A stretch of DNA of 40,902 nt from Chloroflexota bacterium. GTDB taxonomy: Bacteria; Chloroflexota; Anaerolineae; Anaerolineales; E44-bin32. The position numbers and the translations under genes are program-made. The notes beneath the pieces are model-generated. The model saw nothing but the letters and a program-made list of their open reading frames with translations. It searched no databases and was not told the origin of the DNA. Shown one piece after another: positions 8,629 through 18,067 of this stretch (positions are counted from its first letter, which is position 1; each line of letters starts with the position of its first letter). The stretch is from assembly GCA_022561385.1 (NCBI GenBank), contig JADFRG010000026.1:1-40902 (forward strand), in the 5' to 3' direction.

Positions 8629-9206
8629 ATAACCCGCTGATGCAATCGCTGAACTCCCTGCGGAACGATTTCTCTTCGTGGGACCAGTTTGTCACCCTTT
8701 CCTGTATTTCGGGGCGCATCGGCACAACATTGATCAGCACAACCATGTGGACCGGCGTGAGCTTGCAGGACCTCCTGGCGAAGGCGGAGGTCCGAGATGA
8801 AGCTCGCTACCTCTTCATCACCTCCGGGGACGGTTTCTACGAAACCGTGGATCTCGACCTGATCGCTTCGGACGCACGCATCATGTTGTGTTATGCCTGG
8901 GATGGAAACCAGCTGCCTGTTGATCACGGCTTCCCGCTCCGGATTTGGATTCCCGATCCATACGGGATGAAACAACCGAAGTGGATCACCGCGATCGAGG
9001 TGATCGACGAATACCGAGAAGGGTATTGGGTCGAGCGCAACTGGGATGAGGTCGCGCAGGTGAAGACCAATTCCGTGATCGATACCGTGGCGGTTGACGC
9101 AATCATCGAAAGTGGTCTGCATCGCCTCGTGCCGATCGGCGGCATCGCATTTTCTGGCGCACGTGGAATCTCGAAGGTCGAGATTCGCGTAAATGGGGGT
9201 CCCTGA
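8619..9206 (+). CDS. Moco oxidoreductase, middle segment: molybdopterin domain
   Basis: The catalytic domain of a sulfite oxidase/YedY-family enzyme, in a frame shifted by one from the anchor segment. It begins GLVDNPLMQSLNSL and contains the molybdenum-ligating cysteine in FVTLSCISGRIG, then WTGVSLQDLL, and the substrate-side stretch DHGFPLRIWIPDPYGMKQPKWI. These enzymes move electrons between periplasmic substrates and the respiratory chain; the substrate cannot be read from sequence. An ATG at 8640 would allow separate translation, but that product would lack membrane anchor and export signal. The frame ends at TGA 9204-9206, where the family has a conserved Trp (DGGPW). Confidence 0.75.
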   Translation, partial: GLVDNPLMQSLNSLRNDFSSWDQFVTLSCISGRIGTTLISTTMWTGVSLQDLLAKAEVRDEARYLFITSGDGFYETVDLDLIASDARIMLCYAWDGNQLPVDHGFPLRIWIPDPYGMKQPKWITAIEVIDEYREGYWVERNWDEVAQVKTNSVIDTVAVDAIIESGLHRLVPIGGIAFSGARGISKVEIRVNGGP

Positions 9207-9401
9207 GAGGCCGCGCAATTGCGGGCGCCGCTCTCTGAGACCAGCTGGGTGTTCTGGCGTTATGAGTGGCCGTTTACGGAGGGTGAACACACTTTTGAGG
9301 TTCGCTGCGTGGAGGGAGACGGCACGGCTCAAATCGAGGAAGTCAACCCTGCCCGACCGAGTGGTTCGACCGGAATTCATTCGGAGGAAGCCTCGTTTTG
9401 A
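9207..9401 (+). pseudogene. Moco oxidoreductase, 3' segment after in-frame TGA
   Basis: Same frame as the middle segment, directly after TGA 9204-9206. It encodes the end of the Mo-co dimerisation domain: EAAQLRAPLSETSWVFWRYE, then WPFTEGEHTFEVRC and a final PSGSTGIHS, all typical of the family. Reading TGA as Trp gives one continuous domain. Its stop overlaps the TTG start of the NADH dehydrogenase gene, and that gene's ribosome site GGAGGAA lies inside this segment, showing the original operon organisation. Confidence 0.7.
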
Positions 9402-11119
9402 CGGCGCCGTCTCGAAGTCGGGACGCGGTATTGGGTGCCATTGCCGGAATCGTCGGAGGATTATTTTTCGCCTCAGCCCTCCAGGCCAAGGGCATGATGT
9501 CCGACACCGCCGGGCTTATCGGCCTCACGTTGATTCATTCTGGCCTTGGGGTTCATCTGGCCGTGTCCGCTCTGGCGGGTGCGGGTTATGGCGCCCTGTT
9601 TCGATATCAAAGCGGGGCCTACGCGGCCGCGATCAGCACGGGCGTGATCTACGGCCTGATCTGGTGGATCTTAGGGCCGCTGACCTTGTCACCGATCTTG
9701 ATGGGTCAGGGGCCAAGCTGGAGTCTGGCCGAAGCCGGGGCATCGTTCCTAAACCTTACGGGCCACATCCTGTTCGGCGGGATCACGGGCCTCTCGTTTC
9801 ATATTTTGGTCGCCGCTTATGAGCGGTGGTTCCCCAAATCCCTTGTAGGAACCGCCGCCCCTCTACCCCATCGCACCCGGGTCGTAATCCTGGGCGGCGG
9901 CTTTGGCGGAGTCAGCACCGCCCAGCGGCTGGAAAAGCTAACGGCGCAAGACGAGAACTTCGATGTCGCACTCGTGAGTCAAAGCAACTATTTGCTGTTC
10001 ACGCCGATGCTCGCGGAAGTTGCTTCGAGCGCCCTGCAGGCCCAACATATAAGCACCCCCGTACGCGCCGCCTGTCCATACACTCGATTCATACGTGCCG
10101 CGGTGGAGGAGATAAACACCGAGGCGAAGACGATTCGACTGCGGCCTGGCGCCGACCTCCCACCGGAGACCCTCGAGTACGACCACCTGGTTTTGTCGCT
10201 CGGCTCGGTCCCCTTCTATCACGGCCTGAAGGGGATGGAAGCCCATAGCTTCAGCTTGAAAACCCTCGAAGACGCCACAACGCTGCGCAATCACGTGTTG
10301 GCGACCCTCGAAAGAGCGGACGTGGAACCAGATGCGGTCGAGAAAGCCCGGCAACTTGCATTTGTGGTTGTGGGTGGGGGCTTCGCAGGCACGGAGGTCA
10401 TCGCCGAGCTGTTCGACCTCGTGCACGGAGTGCTGCACTATTATCCGCGCATCACACCGCAGGACCTACGTTTCGTTTTAGTCCATTCCAGGGACCGAAT
10501 ACTTCCTGAACTGAGCGAGCAGTTGGCCGACTACTCGCTGCGCAAATTGCGCGGCCGAGGGATCGAATTTCTGCTTGAATCTCGCGTGACAGAGGCCACT
10601 TCGGTAGCCGTGATGCTGGATCAAGATCGGCAGATACCCACCCGCACGATCGTATGGACCGCTGGTAACCGACCTAACCCCCTACTCCAGACGATTCCAT
10701 GTAAGAGGGACCCGCGGGGTGCGGCGATTGCGAACAGGACGCTGCGGGTACTGGGCCTCGATCACGTATGGGCCATTGGAGATTGCGCCAACGTCCCCGA
10801 CCCGCAGGGCCATTCTTATCCACCGACCGCTCAACATGCGCTCAGGGCGGGAAAAATTGTCGCGGACAACATCGTTGCGACAGTAGAGGCCAGAGAACTC
10901 AAAGAGTTTCGCTACCGGTCGGTCGGATTACTCGTGGCCCTGGGACACCGGACGGGCGCGGCCGAGATCATGGGACGGCGATTTTCCGGACTTCTGGCCT
11001 GGCTTCTCTGGCGAGGGATATACCTGAGCAAACTTCCGGGATTGGAGAAAAAAGTGCGGGTCTCATTAGGATTGGGCCCTGGACTTGTTCTTCCCGCGCG
11101 ACATCGCCCTGACGGTTGA
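9398..11119 (+). CDS. Type II NADH dehydrogenase fused to a membrane module
   Basis: 573 aa. Residues 1-145 form a membrane module of about four helices ending ILFGGITGLSFHILVAAYER. The rest is a two-dinucleotide-fold flavoprotein of the NDH-2 family: RVVILGGGFGGVSTAQ (FAD) at about 160-175, FVVVGGGFAGTEV (NADH) at about 319-331, IVWTAGNRPNP, and AIGDCANVPDP at about 457-467 (FAD phosphate site). NDH-2 oxidises NADH and reduces quinone without pumping protons. Normal NDH-2 binds the membrane through C-terminal helices, so the N-terminal membrane module is unusual. The start is TTG, supported by GGAGGAA 9 bases upstream, and it overlaps the preceding stop. The gene is intact although both neighbours are damaged. 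Confidence 0.9.
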   Translation: MTAPSRSRDAVLGAIAGIVGGLFFASALQAKGMMSDTAGLIGLTLIHSGLGVHLAVSALAGAGYGALFRYQSGAYAAAISTGVIYGLIWWILGPLTLSPILMGQGPSWSLAEAGASFLNLTGHILFGGITGLSFHILVAAYERWFPKSLVGTAAPLPHRTRVVILGGGFGGVSTAQRLEKLTAQDENFDVALVSQSNYLLFTPMLAEVASSALQAQHISTPVRAACPYTRFIRAAVEEINTEAKTIRLRPGADLPPETLEYDHLVLSLGSVPFYHGLKGMEAHSFSLKTLEDATTLRNHVLATLERADVEPDAVEKARQLAFVVVGGGFAGTEVIAELFDLVHGVLHYYPRITPQDLRFVLVHSRDRILPELSEQLADYSLRKLRGRGIEFLLESRVTEATSVAVMLDQDRQIPTRTIVWTAGNRPNPLLQTIPCKRDPRGAAIANRTLRVLGLDHVWAIGDCANVPDPQGHSYPPTAQHALRAGKIVADNIVATVEARELKEFRYRSVGLLVALGHRTGAAEIMGRRFSGLLAWLLWRGIYLSKLPGLEKKVRVSLGLGPGLVLPARHRPDG

Positions 11120-11224
11120 CACATCGGTAGGTCGTGTGGGCGAAAATGCACCCGAGCGCACGATCTGACAGGACTTTTTGCCGAATCGCTTTGAGCATAC
11201 TCCTCTGAAAAACGACCCGTCCCC

Positions 11225-11860
11225 ATGGGAACCATGATGGCCGGTAGCTCGGAGGCTGATCCGCGGCTCGCGGCGTGGACCATCATTCTGTTTATCGGGG
11301 CATTGGCTGGATTGATTTACGCCGGGTTCTATCCCGCTCCGACAGATGGAGCGGGCACGGCCGTGGTACGCGGGGCCGCGTACGGATTTTTCTGGTGGGC
11401 TGTTGGAGCCCAAACGCTATTGCCTCTGCTCAGCGGCCACGGACTCGGCTGGTCGCTCGATCAAGTGCGTGCAGATTTCCCATCACTTCCCGGCTTCATC
11501 TTATTTGGATCTATGCTGGCGCTCTTTTATCAATGGTTACACAAATTAGTACGCATTTTTCTTTCTGAAGACGTCGGCCTCCCGCGATCCGAGGGCCCGG
11601 GCATTCGAGCTCTGCGCGCCCTTGGACGTGGGGCCGTGGCCGGTTTGGTCGGAGGAGGGATCTTCACCTACGTCATGTTTCAAATCGGCTTCCTTCCCAA
11701 CGTGGCCAGCCTGGTTGGTTCGTCTTCGCCGCGCACCGGGTTGATCGTACATTTCATCATCGCCATATTAATCGGCATGAGCTACGGTTTGCTTATTCGT
11801 CGGCAGAGTTATGACCCAACTTCAGCGCTTGGTTGGGGTTTGACCTACGGTTTTGTATGA
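11225..11860 (+). CDS. Multi-pass membrane protein, N-terminal part (in-frame TGA)
   Basis: Integral membrane protein with about six helices before the stop. It repeats the module fused to the adjacent NADH dehydrogenase: YGFFWWAVGAQTLLPL early in this protein, and YGLIWWILGPLTLSPI in the dehydrogenase. A second unit begins at about residue 135 (GRGAVAGLVGGGIFTYVMF) and runs into TGA at 11858-11860. The next codons continue the unit in the same frame (WILGALTLMPI), so the stop replaces the first Trp of the conserved Trp-Trp pair. Function is unknown; position suggests a quinone- or NDH-2-associated membrane subunit. Confidence 0.65.
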   Translation: MGTMMAGSSEADPRLAAWTIILFIGALAGLIYAGFYPAPTDGAGTAVVRGAAYGFFWWAVGAQTLLPLLSGHGLGWSLDQVRADFPSLPGFILFGSMLALFYQWLHKLVRIFLSEDVGLPRSEGPGIRALRALGRGAVAGLVGGGIFTYVMFQIGFLPNVASLVGSSSPRTGLIVHFIIAILIGMSYGLLIRRQSYDPTSALGWGLTYGFV

Positions 11861-12157
11861 TGGATCCTGGGCGCCCTCACCTTGATGCCGATTTTTCTCG
11901 GCAGCACTCCCCAATGGTCGGCTTCGGCGGCCGCGCTTGCCTTTCCGGCACTGATAGGCCACCTGGGGTACGGAGCCACACTGGGTCTGACGTTCTACGT
12001 TCTGGAAGCCCGCGACCGGCCGTGGTGGCTCTCTCGCAGCCAATCCGAGGCCGAGCGCATCGCACAACAGAAGGAACAGATCCTCAGTTCAGCTCCCGCG
12101 ATCTGGGTATTGATTGTGATGATCGCACTCACACTGCCGGTCCTCCTGAGGATGTAA
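11861..12157 (+). pseudogene. Membrane protein, C-terminal part after in-frame TGA
   Basis: Continuation in the same frame after TGA 11858-11860. It completes the second membrane unit (WILGALTLMPIFLGSTPQW, then HLGYGATLGLTFYVLE matching HILFGGITGLSFHI of the dehydrogenase), followed by a charged helix and a final transmembrane helix (IWVLIVMIALTLPVLL). An internal ATG at 11882 exists but would start in mid-helix. With TGA read as Trp the whole protein would be 310 aa. Confidence 0.65.
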
Positions 12158-12372
12158 CATTTGAACTCCTGCGCGTGGGGCGTAGTTCGGGCCTCACATC
12201 CGGAAGGATCTCCGATAGAAAGCTGCTCTATCACCCGGCGAATTGGGACCAGGCGAGCGATTGGCCCCTATAATTGATGCGTTAGCGGATCCTTGGGATC
12301 CTTCGATTGCCGGACCCCTCGGCTCGGCCACCCAGATGTGAAGCTGAGTTAACCAATAGAGAAAGGGAACTA

Positions 12373-14286
12373 TTGAGTCAAACGCACAGAAACCCGATTT
12401 CAGCCACGCCCTTAAAGGTGCTCGATCCGGTGCCATCCGATATCGATATTGCTCAGGCAGCCAAGCTCAAGCCGATAGTGGATCTCGCCGAGGAACTTGG
12501 GCTCGAGCGACAGGAACTCGAGCTCCACGGCGACCACAAGGCCAAGATCAGCCTGGATGTCCTGGAACGCTTGAAGGATCGACCCGATGGAAAGTATGTT
12601 CTCGTGACGGCGGTCACCCCTACTCCACTCGGGGAGGGGAAAACCACGACCACCGTGGGATTATGCCAGGCTCTTGGCGCGCATCTAAACGAGCGCGTGT
12701 TCACCTGCATCCGGCAGCCGAGCCAGGGCCCCACCTTCGGGATCAAGGGCGGCGCGGCAGGCGGCGGATACAGCCAGGTGATTCCTATGGAGGATTTCAA
12801 CCTTCACCTGACCGGCGACATCCACGCCATCACGGCCGCCAACAACCTCATGGCGGCCGCAATCGATACCCGTCTGCTCCATGAAGACAGACAAAGCGAT
12901 GAGGCCCTGTTCAGGCGGCTGCTGCCGATCGGGGACGATGGAAAGCGGGTCATCGCAAACGCGTTTCGCATCCGCGCGAAACGATTAGGCATCGACCTCG
13001 ACGACATCGACCAACTATCGGACGAGGACCGGCGCCGATTGGTGCGGTTGGATATCGACCGGGACAGCATCACGTGGAGGCGCGTGATGGATACGAACGA
13101 TCGGTTCCTTCGGTCGATCACGATCGGCCAGGGGGAGAACGAGAGTGGATATCAGAGGCAGACCGGATTCGATATCACCGTTGCCAGCGAGGTGATGGCG
13201 ATTCTGGCGCTCACCACAGATCTGGCAGATCTCAGGGCGCGCCTGGGCCGCATGGTCCCTTGCGTGAGCACCTCCGGCGAGGCGATCACGGCCGATGAGA
13301 TGGGAGTGGCGGGTGCGTTGGCGGTCCTGATGAAGGACGCCATCAAACCCACATTGATGCAGACCCTGGAGGGCTCGCCGGTTTTTGTCCATTCCGGTCC
13401 CTTTGCCAATATTGCACATGGCAATAGTTCGATCATTGCCGACCGGATTGCGTTGAAACTGGCCGACTACGTAGTGACCGAGTCCGGATTTGGGGCCGAC
13501 ATCGGAATGGAGAAATTCTTCGATATCAAGTGCCGGTACTCGGGGCTTGTCCCGAATGTGGTGGTGTTGGTTGCGACGGTCCGGGCGCTCAAGATGCACG
13601 GGGGCGGCCCCAAGGTGACCGCCGGGGGCAGCCTGGATTCAGTTTACCGAGAAGAAAATTTGGAGCTCGTGCGCGCCGGCACCGCGAATCTACAGCATCA
13701 CGTTCGAAACGCATTGAAGTTCGGGGTGCCCGTGGTTGTAGCCGTCAACGCCTTCCATACCGACACGGATCAAGAGCACGAAATCGTGCTGAAGGCGGCA
13801 CTGGAGGCCGGGGCCGTGGAGGCGGTGGTTACTCAACATTGGGCATTAGGAGGGGCGGGCGCGGTCGAGCTGGCGGAAGCGGTTCGCCGGACCGCGGAGA
13901 AACCGACTAATTTCGATTATCTTTACCCGTTGGATGCCAGTATCCGAGACAAGATCCAAACCATTTGCACCGAAATTTATGGAGCGAGCGGAGTCGAGTA
14001 CTCCGCCCTGGCGGAGGAGCAGATCGAAAGGTACGAGGCTCTCGGATTGTCGGATCTCCCGATCTGCATGGCAAAAACCCATTTGAGTCTCAGCCATGAT
14101 CCGAGCCTGAAGGGCGTTCCAAAAGATTTCGTGGTTCCCATCCGAGAGATTCGAGCTTCGGCAGGAGCAGGATTCCTGTATCCTCTTGCGGGCAAGATGA
14201 TGACCATGCCCGGCCTTCCAACTCGCCCGGCTTATTTCGATGTGGATCTCGATCTGGAATCGGGACGCGTGGTCGGTTTGTTCTAA
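12373..14286 (+). CDS. fhs: Formate-tetrahydrofolate ligase
   Basis: Catalyses formate + THF + ATP = 10-formyl-THF + ADP + phosphate, reversibly. About 637 aa. Key motifs: the ATP site [12 protein letters not shown] at about residues 83-94, and [15 protein letters not shown] with [19 protein letters not shown] shortly after, all hallmarks of the family. I chose TTG 12373 (AAAGGGAAC just upstream); the frame is open to TTG 12307, and the conserved domain begins near [16 protein letters not shown] at 12269-12274 may be the -10 box, with no good -35. In a demethylation locus it could run towards formate and make ATP from methyl groups. It is convergent with the minus-strand cluster, overlapping the lipase remnant by 4 bases. 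Confidence 0.96.
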   Translation: MSQTHRNPISATPLKVLDPVPSDIDIAQAAKLKPIVDLAEELGLERQELELHGDHKAKISLDVLERLKDRPDGKYVLVTAVTPTPLGEGKTTTTVGLCQALGAHLNERVFTCIRQPSQGPTFGIKGGAAGGGYSQVIPMEDFNLHLTGDIHAITAANNLMAAAIDTRLLHEDRQSDEALFRRLLPIGDDGKRVIANAFRIRAKRLGIDLDDIDQLSDEDRRRLVRLDIDRDSITWRRVMDTNDRFLRSITIGQGENESGYQRQTGFDITVASEVMAILALTTDLADLRARLGRMVPCVSTSGEAITADEMGVAGALAVLMKDAIKPTLMQTLEGSPVFVHSGPFANIAHGNSSIIADRIALKLADYVVTESGFGADIGMEKFFDIKCRYSGLVPNVVVLVATVRALKMHGGGPKVTAGGSLDSVYREENLELVRAGTANLQHHVRNALKFGVPVVVAVNAFHTDTDQEHEIVLKAALEAGAVEAVVTQHWALGGAGAVELAEAVRRTAEKPTNFDYLYPLDASIRDKIQTICTEIYGASGVEYSALAEEQIERYEALGLSDLPICMAKTHLSLSHDPSLKGVPKDFVVPIREIRASAGAGFLYPLAGKMMTMPGLPTRPAYFDVDLDLESGRVVGLF

Positions 14287-14624
14287 TCAGGGAGCGCTGT
14301 CCTGGCCATGTACAAGCGGATCCTCTTGGTAACCCCGCACCCCCCTCGGCGTCTCGGGGCAGTTCGGAAATCTTCAGATTCAGGCGGAAGGAAAAGCGCG
14401 GCCAAAAACCTGAGAACAGGCGCGCCAAGCCCTCGGAGGTCGGTGCTGCTGAGGGCATGACAGCGAGGCACCAGGTTGTCGACCAGGTTCATATAGCGGC
14501 CGCTGTGCTCGCCAAAGCCATGGACGGTAGCGATCACCGAACGGCTCGGGACGTCTGCCTGCCACCTTTGAATGTAGAGCCGCTGGCCTGCGCCGGTTTG
14601 GACGGGGGATTCCGCGTGTCGCAT
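14283..14624 (-). pseudogene. Truncated monoacylglycerol lipase-like alpha/beta hydrolase
   Basis: Only the first about 60 residues match a family: GQRLYIQRWQAD, then VIATVHGFGEHSGRYMNLVD and DLRGLG, the N-terminal beta strands and oxyanion-hole motif of monoacylglycerol lipase/lysophospholipase proteins. The nucleophile elbow (GxSxG), Asp and His that would follow are absent; after RGLG the sequence becomes unrelated and Arg-rich. The gene is therefore a 5' fragment of a hydrolase of about 280 aa and should be inactive. It starts 17 bases after glpK stops and may once have been the last gene of the glycerol operon, where releasing glycerol from lipids would make sense. Confidence 0.65.
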
Positions 14625-14641
14625 GGCATTGTTCCTGTCGG

Positions 14642-16156
14642 CTAATCAACCCAACCAAAGGATCGCTCGACGGCCTTCAGCCAGCCCGCGTAGAGCTGCT
14701 CTCGCCTCCCTTCGGTCATGTGGGGCTGCCAGGTCTTGTCAATTCGCCAGTTGCTGCTTAAATCCTCCAAATCATTCCAGAAACCGACGGCAAGACCGGC
14801 CGCATACGCCGCGCCAAGTGCGGTGGTCTCCACCACCTTGGGCCGTACGACACTGACCCCCAGGACGTCTGCCTGAAATTGCATGAGCAGCTCGTTGTGG
14901 ACCATCCCTCCATCCACTTTCAGGGTCTTCAACTTCACTCCAGAGTCCCTGGCCATGGCTTCCAGTACCTCGCGCGTCTGATAGCCGGTGGCCTCTAGGG
15001 CCGCACGGGCGATGTGGGCCTTGGTGATGTAACCGGTCAATCCGACAATCACACCCCGCGCGTCCGAACGCCAATAGGGCGCGAAGAGGCCGGAGAATGC
15101 GGGCACAAAGTAGATGCCTCCATTGTCCTCTGCCTCCAGCGCCAATTCCTCAACCTCGGATGAGGCGCGGATGATGCCGAGGTTGTCCCGCAGCCACTGC
15201 ACAAGGGCACCCGTGATGGCGATGCTGCCCTCAAGCGCATAAACCGCCGGTTGCTTGCCCATTCTGTAGGCCACCGTGGTCAGCAAACCACTCGTAGAGG
15301 GCACAATCTCCTGGCCCGTATTGAGGATCAGGAAGCTGCCGGTTCCGTAGGTGTTTTTGGCATCGCCGACGTCGTAACAAGCCTGCCCCACTGCGGCTGC
15401 CTGCTGGTCGCCAAGGTCGCCGCAGACCGGGATCCCTTCGCCGAATGGACCCTCCACCGATGTGGTTCCCCAAGGGTTGGGATCGCTCGAGGACACAATA
15501 TGCGGAAGCATCTGGCGTGGCACGCCCATCAGGTCCAGGATCTCGCGGTCCCAATCCAAGGTCTGCAGATCCATGAGCAGGGTCCGGCTGGCGTTGGTCA
15601 CATCCGTCACGTGGGCTCCCCCGTCCGGTCCGCCTGTCAGCCACCAGATCAGCCAGGTGTCCATGTTGCCAAACAGAACCTCACCGCGCTCGGCTGCCCG
15701 GGACACACCTTCCACGTTCTCCAAGATCCACCGGATTTTCGGGCCCGAGAAATAAGTCGCCAGCGGCAGGCCGGTTTTTGGGCGGAATCGATCCTGTCCA
15801 CCGTCACCCGCCAACCGATCGCATATTGATTTTGTCCGCGTGTCCTGCCACACGATTGCGTTGTAGCTAGGCTCACCCGTATTCTTGTCCCACACAACGG
15901 TGGTCTCGCGCTGATTGGTGACCCCGATCGCGGCCAGGTCGCCGGGTCGAACGTTCGCCTTCTCAACCGCCCCGCGAATCACGTCCTGCGTCCGCCGCCA
16001 GATTTGCAGGGGGTCATGCTCGACCCATCCGGGTTCCGGGTAGATCTGGGCATGTTCGGCCTGGTCGACACTGACCACCTGTCCCAGGTGGTTAAAAATC
16101 ATGCAGCGGGTGCTGGTCGTCCCTTGATCCACCGCGGCTACATATTTTGCGGCCAT
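14642..16156 (-). CDS. glpK: Glycerol kinase
   Basis: Phosphorylates glycerol to sn-glycerol 3-phosphate with ATP. 504 aa, the normal length for the FGGY family. The N-terminus [15 protein letters not shown] (7-21) is the phosphate-binding motif, GVTNQRET and [10 protein letters not shown] (sugar-site residues) follow, and [17 protein letters not shown] lies in the C-terminal domain. The start has GGGAGGCGG upstream. It lies 103 bases after glpD and is probably in the same transcript. Confidence 0.97.
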   Translation of the reverse strand: MAAKYVAAVDQGTTSTRCMIFNHLGQVVSVDQAEHAQIYPEPGWVEHDPLQIWRRTQDVIRGAVEKANVRPGDLAAIGVTNQRETTVVWDKNTGEPSYNAIVWQDTRTKSICDRLAGDGGQDRFRPKTGLPLATYFSGPKIRWILENVEGVSRAAERGEVLFGNMDTWLIWWLTGGPDGGAHVTDVTNASRTLLMDLQTLDWDREILDLMGVPRQMLPHIVSSSDPNPWGTTSVEGPFGEGIPVCGDLGDQQAAAVGQACYDVGDAKNTYGTGSFLILNTGQEIVPSTSGLLTTVAYRMGKQPAVYALEGSIAITGALVQWLRDNLGIIRASSEVEELALEAEDNGGIYFVPAFSGLFAPYWRSDARGVIVGLTGYITKAHIARAALEATGYQTREVLEAMARDSGVKLKTLKVDGGMVHNELLMQFQADVLGVSVVRPKVVETTALGAAYAAGLAVGFWNDLEDLSSNWRIDKTWQPHMTEGRREQLYAGWLKAVERSFGWVD

Positions 16157-16259
16157 GAGATGCCGCCTCCCTTTCGTCTGTCGTTCCTTGAAGGATGTGT
16201 TGAGCGGTGGAGCACGAGCTTAACTATTGGCGACCCGTCCCCACAGCCACGTGCGACCA

Positions 16260-17870
16260 TCAGATCGCGTGCTCGAGTCGAATACGGGCCTGCTCCTGCT
16301 CCGAATTTTGGCGCTCAGCGTCCCACGAAAGTTCGTTCGCCAGCAGCTCCACAACTCGGGGAAGCGCCTCAATGGCTGCGGCCTGATCGAGGAACGCGAT
16401 CCGCGTGCGGCGTGCAAGCACGTCGAGCGGCGTCTGAGCGAGTTCGACGCGCGCGGCCCATACCACTTCCGCCTCGATATACGGGTGCCCCGCCGCCAAC
16501 CGGGCATTGAGACCTTCACTACCGAGCTTCGCCAGCTGCTCAGCCCGGTCGCCGTAGCTACGATTCAGGTGCGAGGCCACATCGGAGTCTAGGCCATAGT
16601 TAGTCTGAAGCAGAGCTGCGTGATTTGGATTGTAATTCGCAGCTCCGACCAAGGGGAGCTGCGCGGTCCGACTTGGCGCAGAGGGTTCAGTACCAGCCTG
16701 GTCGACTGCGTAATCCACAGCGTCCTCAGCCATCTTGCGGTAGGTGGTCCACTTTCCGCCGGCGATCGTGATCAGCCCGGACGGACTTTCCATAATGACG
16801 TGGTCCCGAGACAATCGAGCGGAGTCGCTCTGCGAAGGATCGGCCACCAGCGGCCGGAGCCCGGCCCACGAGGCTTTTACGTCGTCTGTGCCCACCGGAT
16901 CGGCAAAATACGTTCTTGCATGGCGCAGGAGGTACTCAATCTCACCCGCATCAACTGGCGGTTCGCGCGTGGGTTCGGCATAGCTGTCCGTCGTACCGAT
17001 GAGGGTGTGGCTCAACCATGGGAGGACAAACAGTACCCGGCCGTCCTCGGTCTTGGGAATGAGCAGCCCGGTATCTGGTGGGCTGAACTTTCCGTCCAAC
17101 ACGATGTGAGTGCCGGAGCTCACTCGAAGCATCGGCGGCGCCTGCGGGTCATCCAGCGTTCGGATCTGATCGGAGAGCGGCCCGGTGGCATTGATCACGC
17201 TGGCCGCGCGTATTTCCCATTCGCCTTGCTCGCGTGCGCCTCGCACGATCGCCCCGACGATCCGCCCGTCATCCTTAATCAGATCAGTCACGGCGGTGTG
17301 ATTCAAGATTGCCGCGCCGTGTTCGATGGCGGTCAGCGCAAGAGCGACGTTCAGGCGGGCGTCGTCAAATTGGCCGTCGTAGAAGAGCAGGCCACCTATC
17401 AGGCCGCGGGGTTGGAGCATGGGGAAGCGCCTGAGGGTCTCGGCCGGCGAAAGGTATCGGCTGGTGCCGATATTGGCCTTTCCTGCCAGTGCGTCGTATA
17501 CCTTGAGGCCGAACCAATAGTAGGGCAGGTGCAGGGGGCGATACAGCGGAATGATCAGCGGGAGCGGCCAGGCCAGATGAGGGGCGTTCCGAAGAAGCGC
17601 GGCCCGTTCTCGCAAAGCGTCCCGGACTAAATTGAATTGCCCTCGGTCTAACCGCATCACGGCCTGCTCCAGGTAACGGACCCCGCCATGGATAAGTTTC
17701 GTGCTGCGGGCGGAGGTGCCCGACCCAAAATCTTCCATCTCGACCAGGGCGACCTTCAGCCCACGCGCGGCCGCGTCCAACGCAATTCCGCTTCCGGTGG
17801 AGCCACCTCCGATGACCAGAATGTCAAAATGATCCCGTTTGAGGCGCCTGACGGTCTCTTCTCGGTCCAT
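16260..17870 (-). CDS. glpD: Aerobic glycerol-3-phosphate dehydrogenase
   Basis: FAD-dependent oxidation of glycerol 3-phosphate to dihydroxyacetone phosphate, with electrons passed to quinone at the membrane. About 536 aa. The N-terminus has the FAD-binding FDILVIGGGSTGSGIALD, then EDFGSGTSARSTKLIHGG and VRYLEQAV, all diagnostic. IAGGKWTTYRKMAEDAV near residue 375-390 is the conserved end of the FAD domain, and a helical C-terminal domain follows. I use ATG 17870 because the family normally begins shortly before DILVIGGG; an upstream in-frame TTG at 17882 is possible. Together with glpK it makes a complete glycerol uptake-to-glycolysis pair, but no glycerol transporter is seen. Confidence 0.96.
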   Translation of the reverse strand: MDREETVRRLKRDHFDILVIGGGSTGSGIALDAAARGLKVALVEMEDFGSGTSARSTKLIHGGVRYLEQAVMRLDRGQFNLVRDALRERAALLRNAPHLAWPLPLIIPLYRPLHLPYYWFGLKVYDALAGKANIGTSRYLSPAETLRRFPMLQPRGLIGGLLFYDGQFDDARLNVALALTAIEHGAAILNHTAVTDLIKDDGRIVGAIVRGAREQGEWEIRAASVINATGPLSDQIRTLDDPQAPPMLRVSSGTHIVLDGKFSPPDTGLLIPKTEDGRVLFVLPWLSHTLIGTTDSYAEPTREPPVDAGEIEYLLRHARTYFADPVGTDDVKASWAGLRPLVADPSQSDSARLSRDHVIMESPSGLITIAGGKWTTYRKMAEDAVDYAVDQAGTEPSAPSRTAQLPLVGAANYNPNHAALLQTNYGLDSDVASHLNRSYGDRAEQLAKLGSEGLNARLAAGHPYIEAEVVWAARVELAQTPLDVLARRTRIAFLDQAAAIEALPRVVELLANELSWDAERQNSEQEQARIRLEHAI

Positions 17871-18067
17871 CCTAAGACTCAAGCTTCACAGCGGATTTAT
17901 TCGAACGGTCCCGTAGGTTGTACAGCCCATCGGCGGTCCTATCCTTCACCGAGCGGCCGGGGATCCCGCCGAACGGTCGAGGCTTTTTGTCGGCTGTTAT
18001 GAATGTAGGGCTATGGTGCTCGCGGGGAAGCCATAGAGGGAAGGCGCTCGCCTGGCCCGTCTCAGGT

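Noticed and set aside
7768..12157. Genome-wide reassignment of UGA to Trp
   Set aside because: Intact genes here use TGG for Trp throughout and several end at TGA with no continuation, so only local mutation, error or readthrough remains.
12269..12274. TATAAT upstream of fhs as a full promoter
   Set aside because: The -10 box is perfect but the nearest -35-like TTGGGA (12243-12248) is 20 bases away, too far for a confident call.
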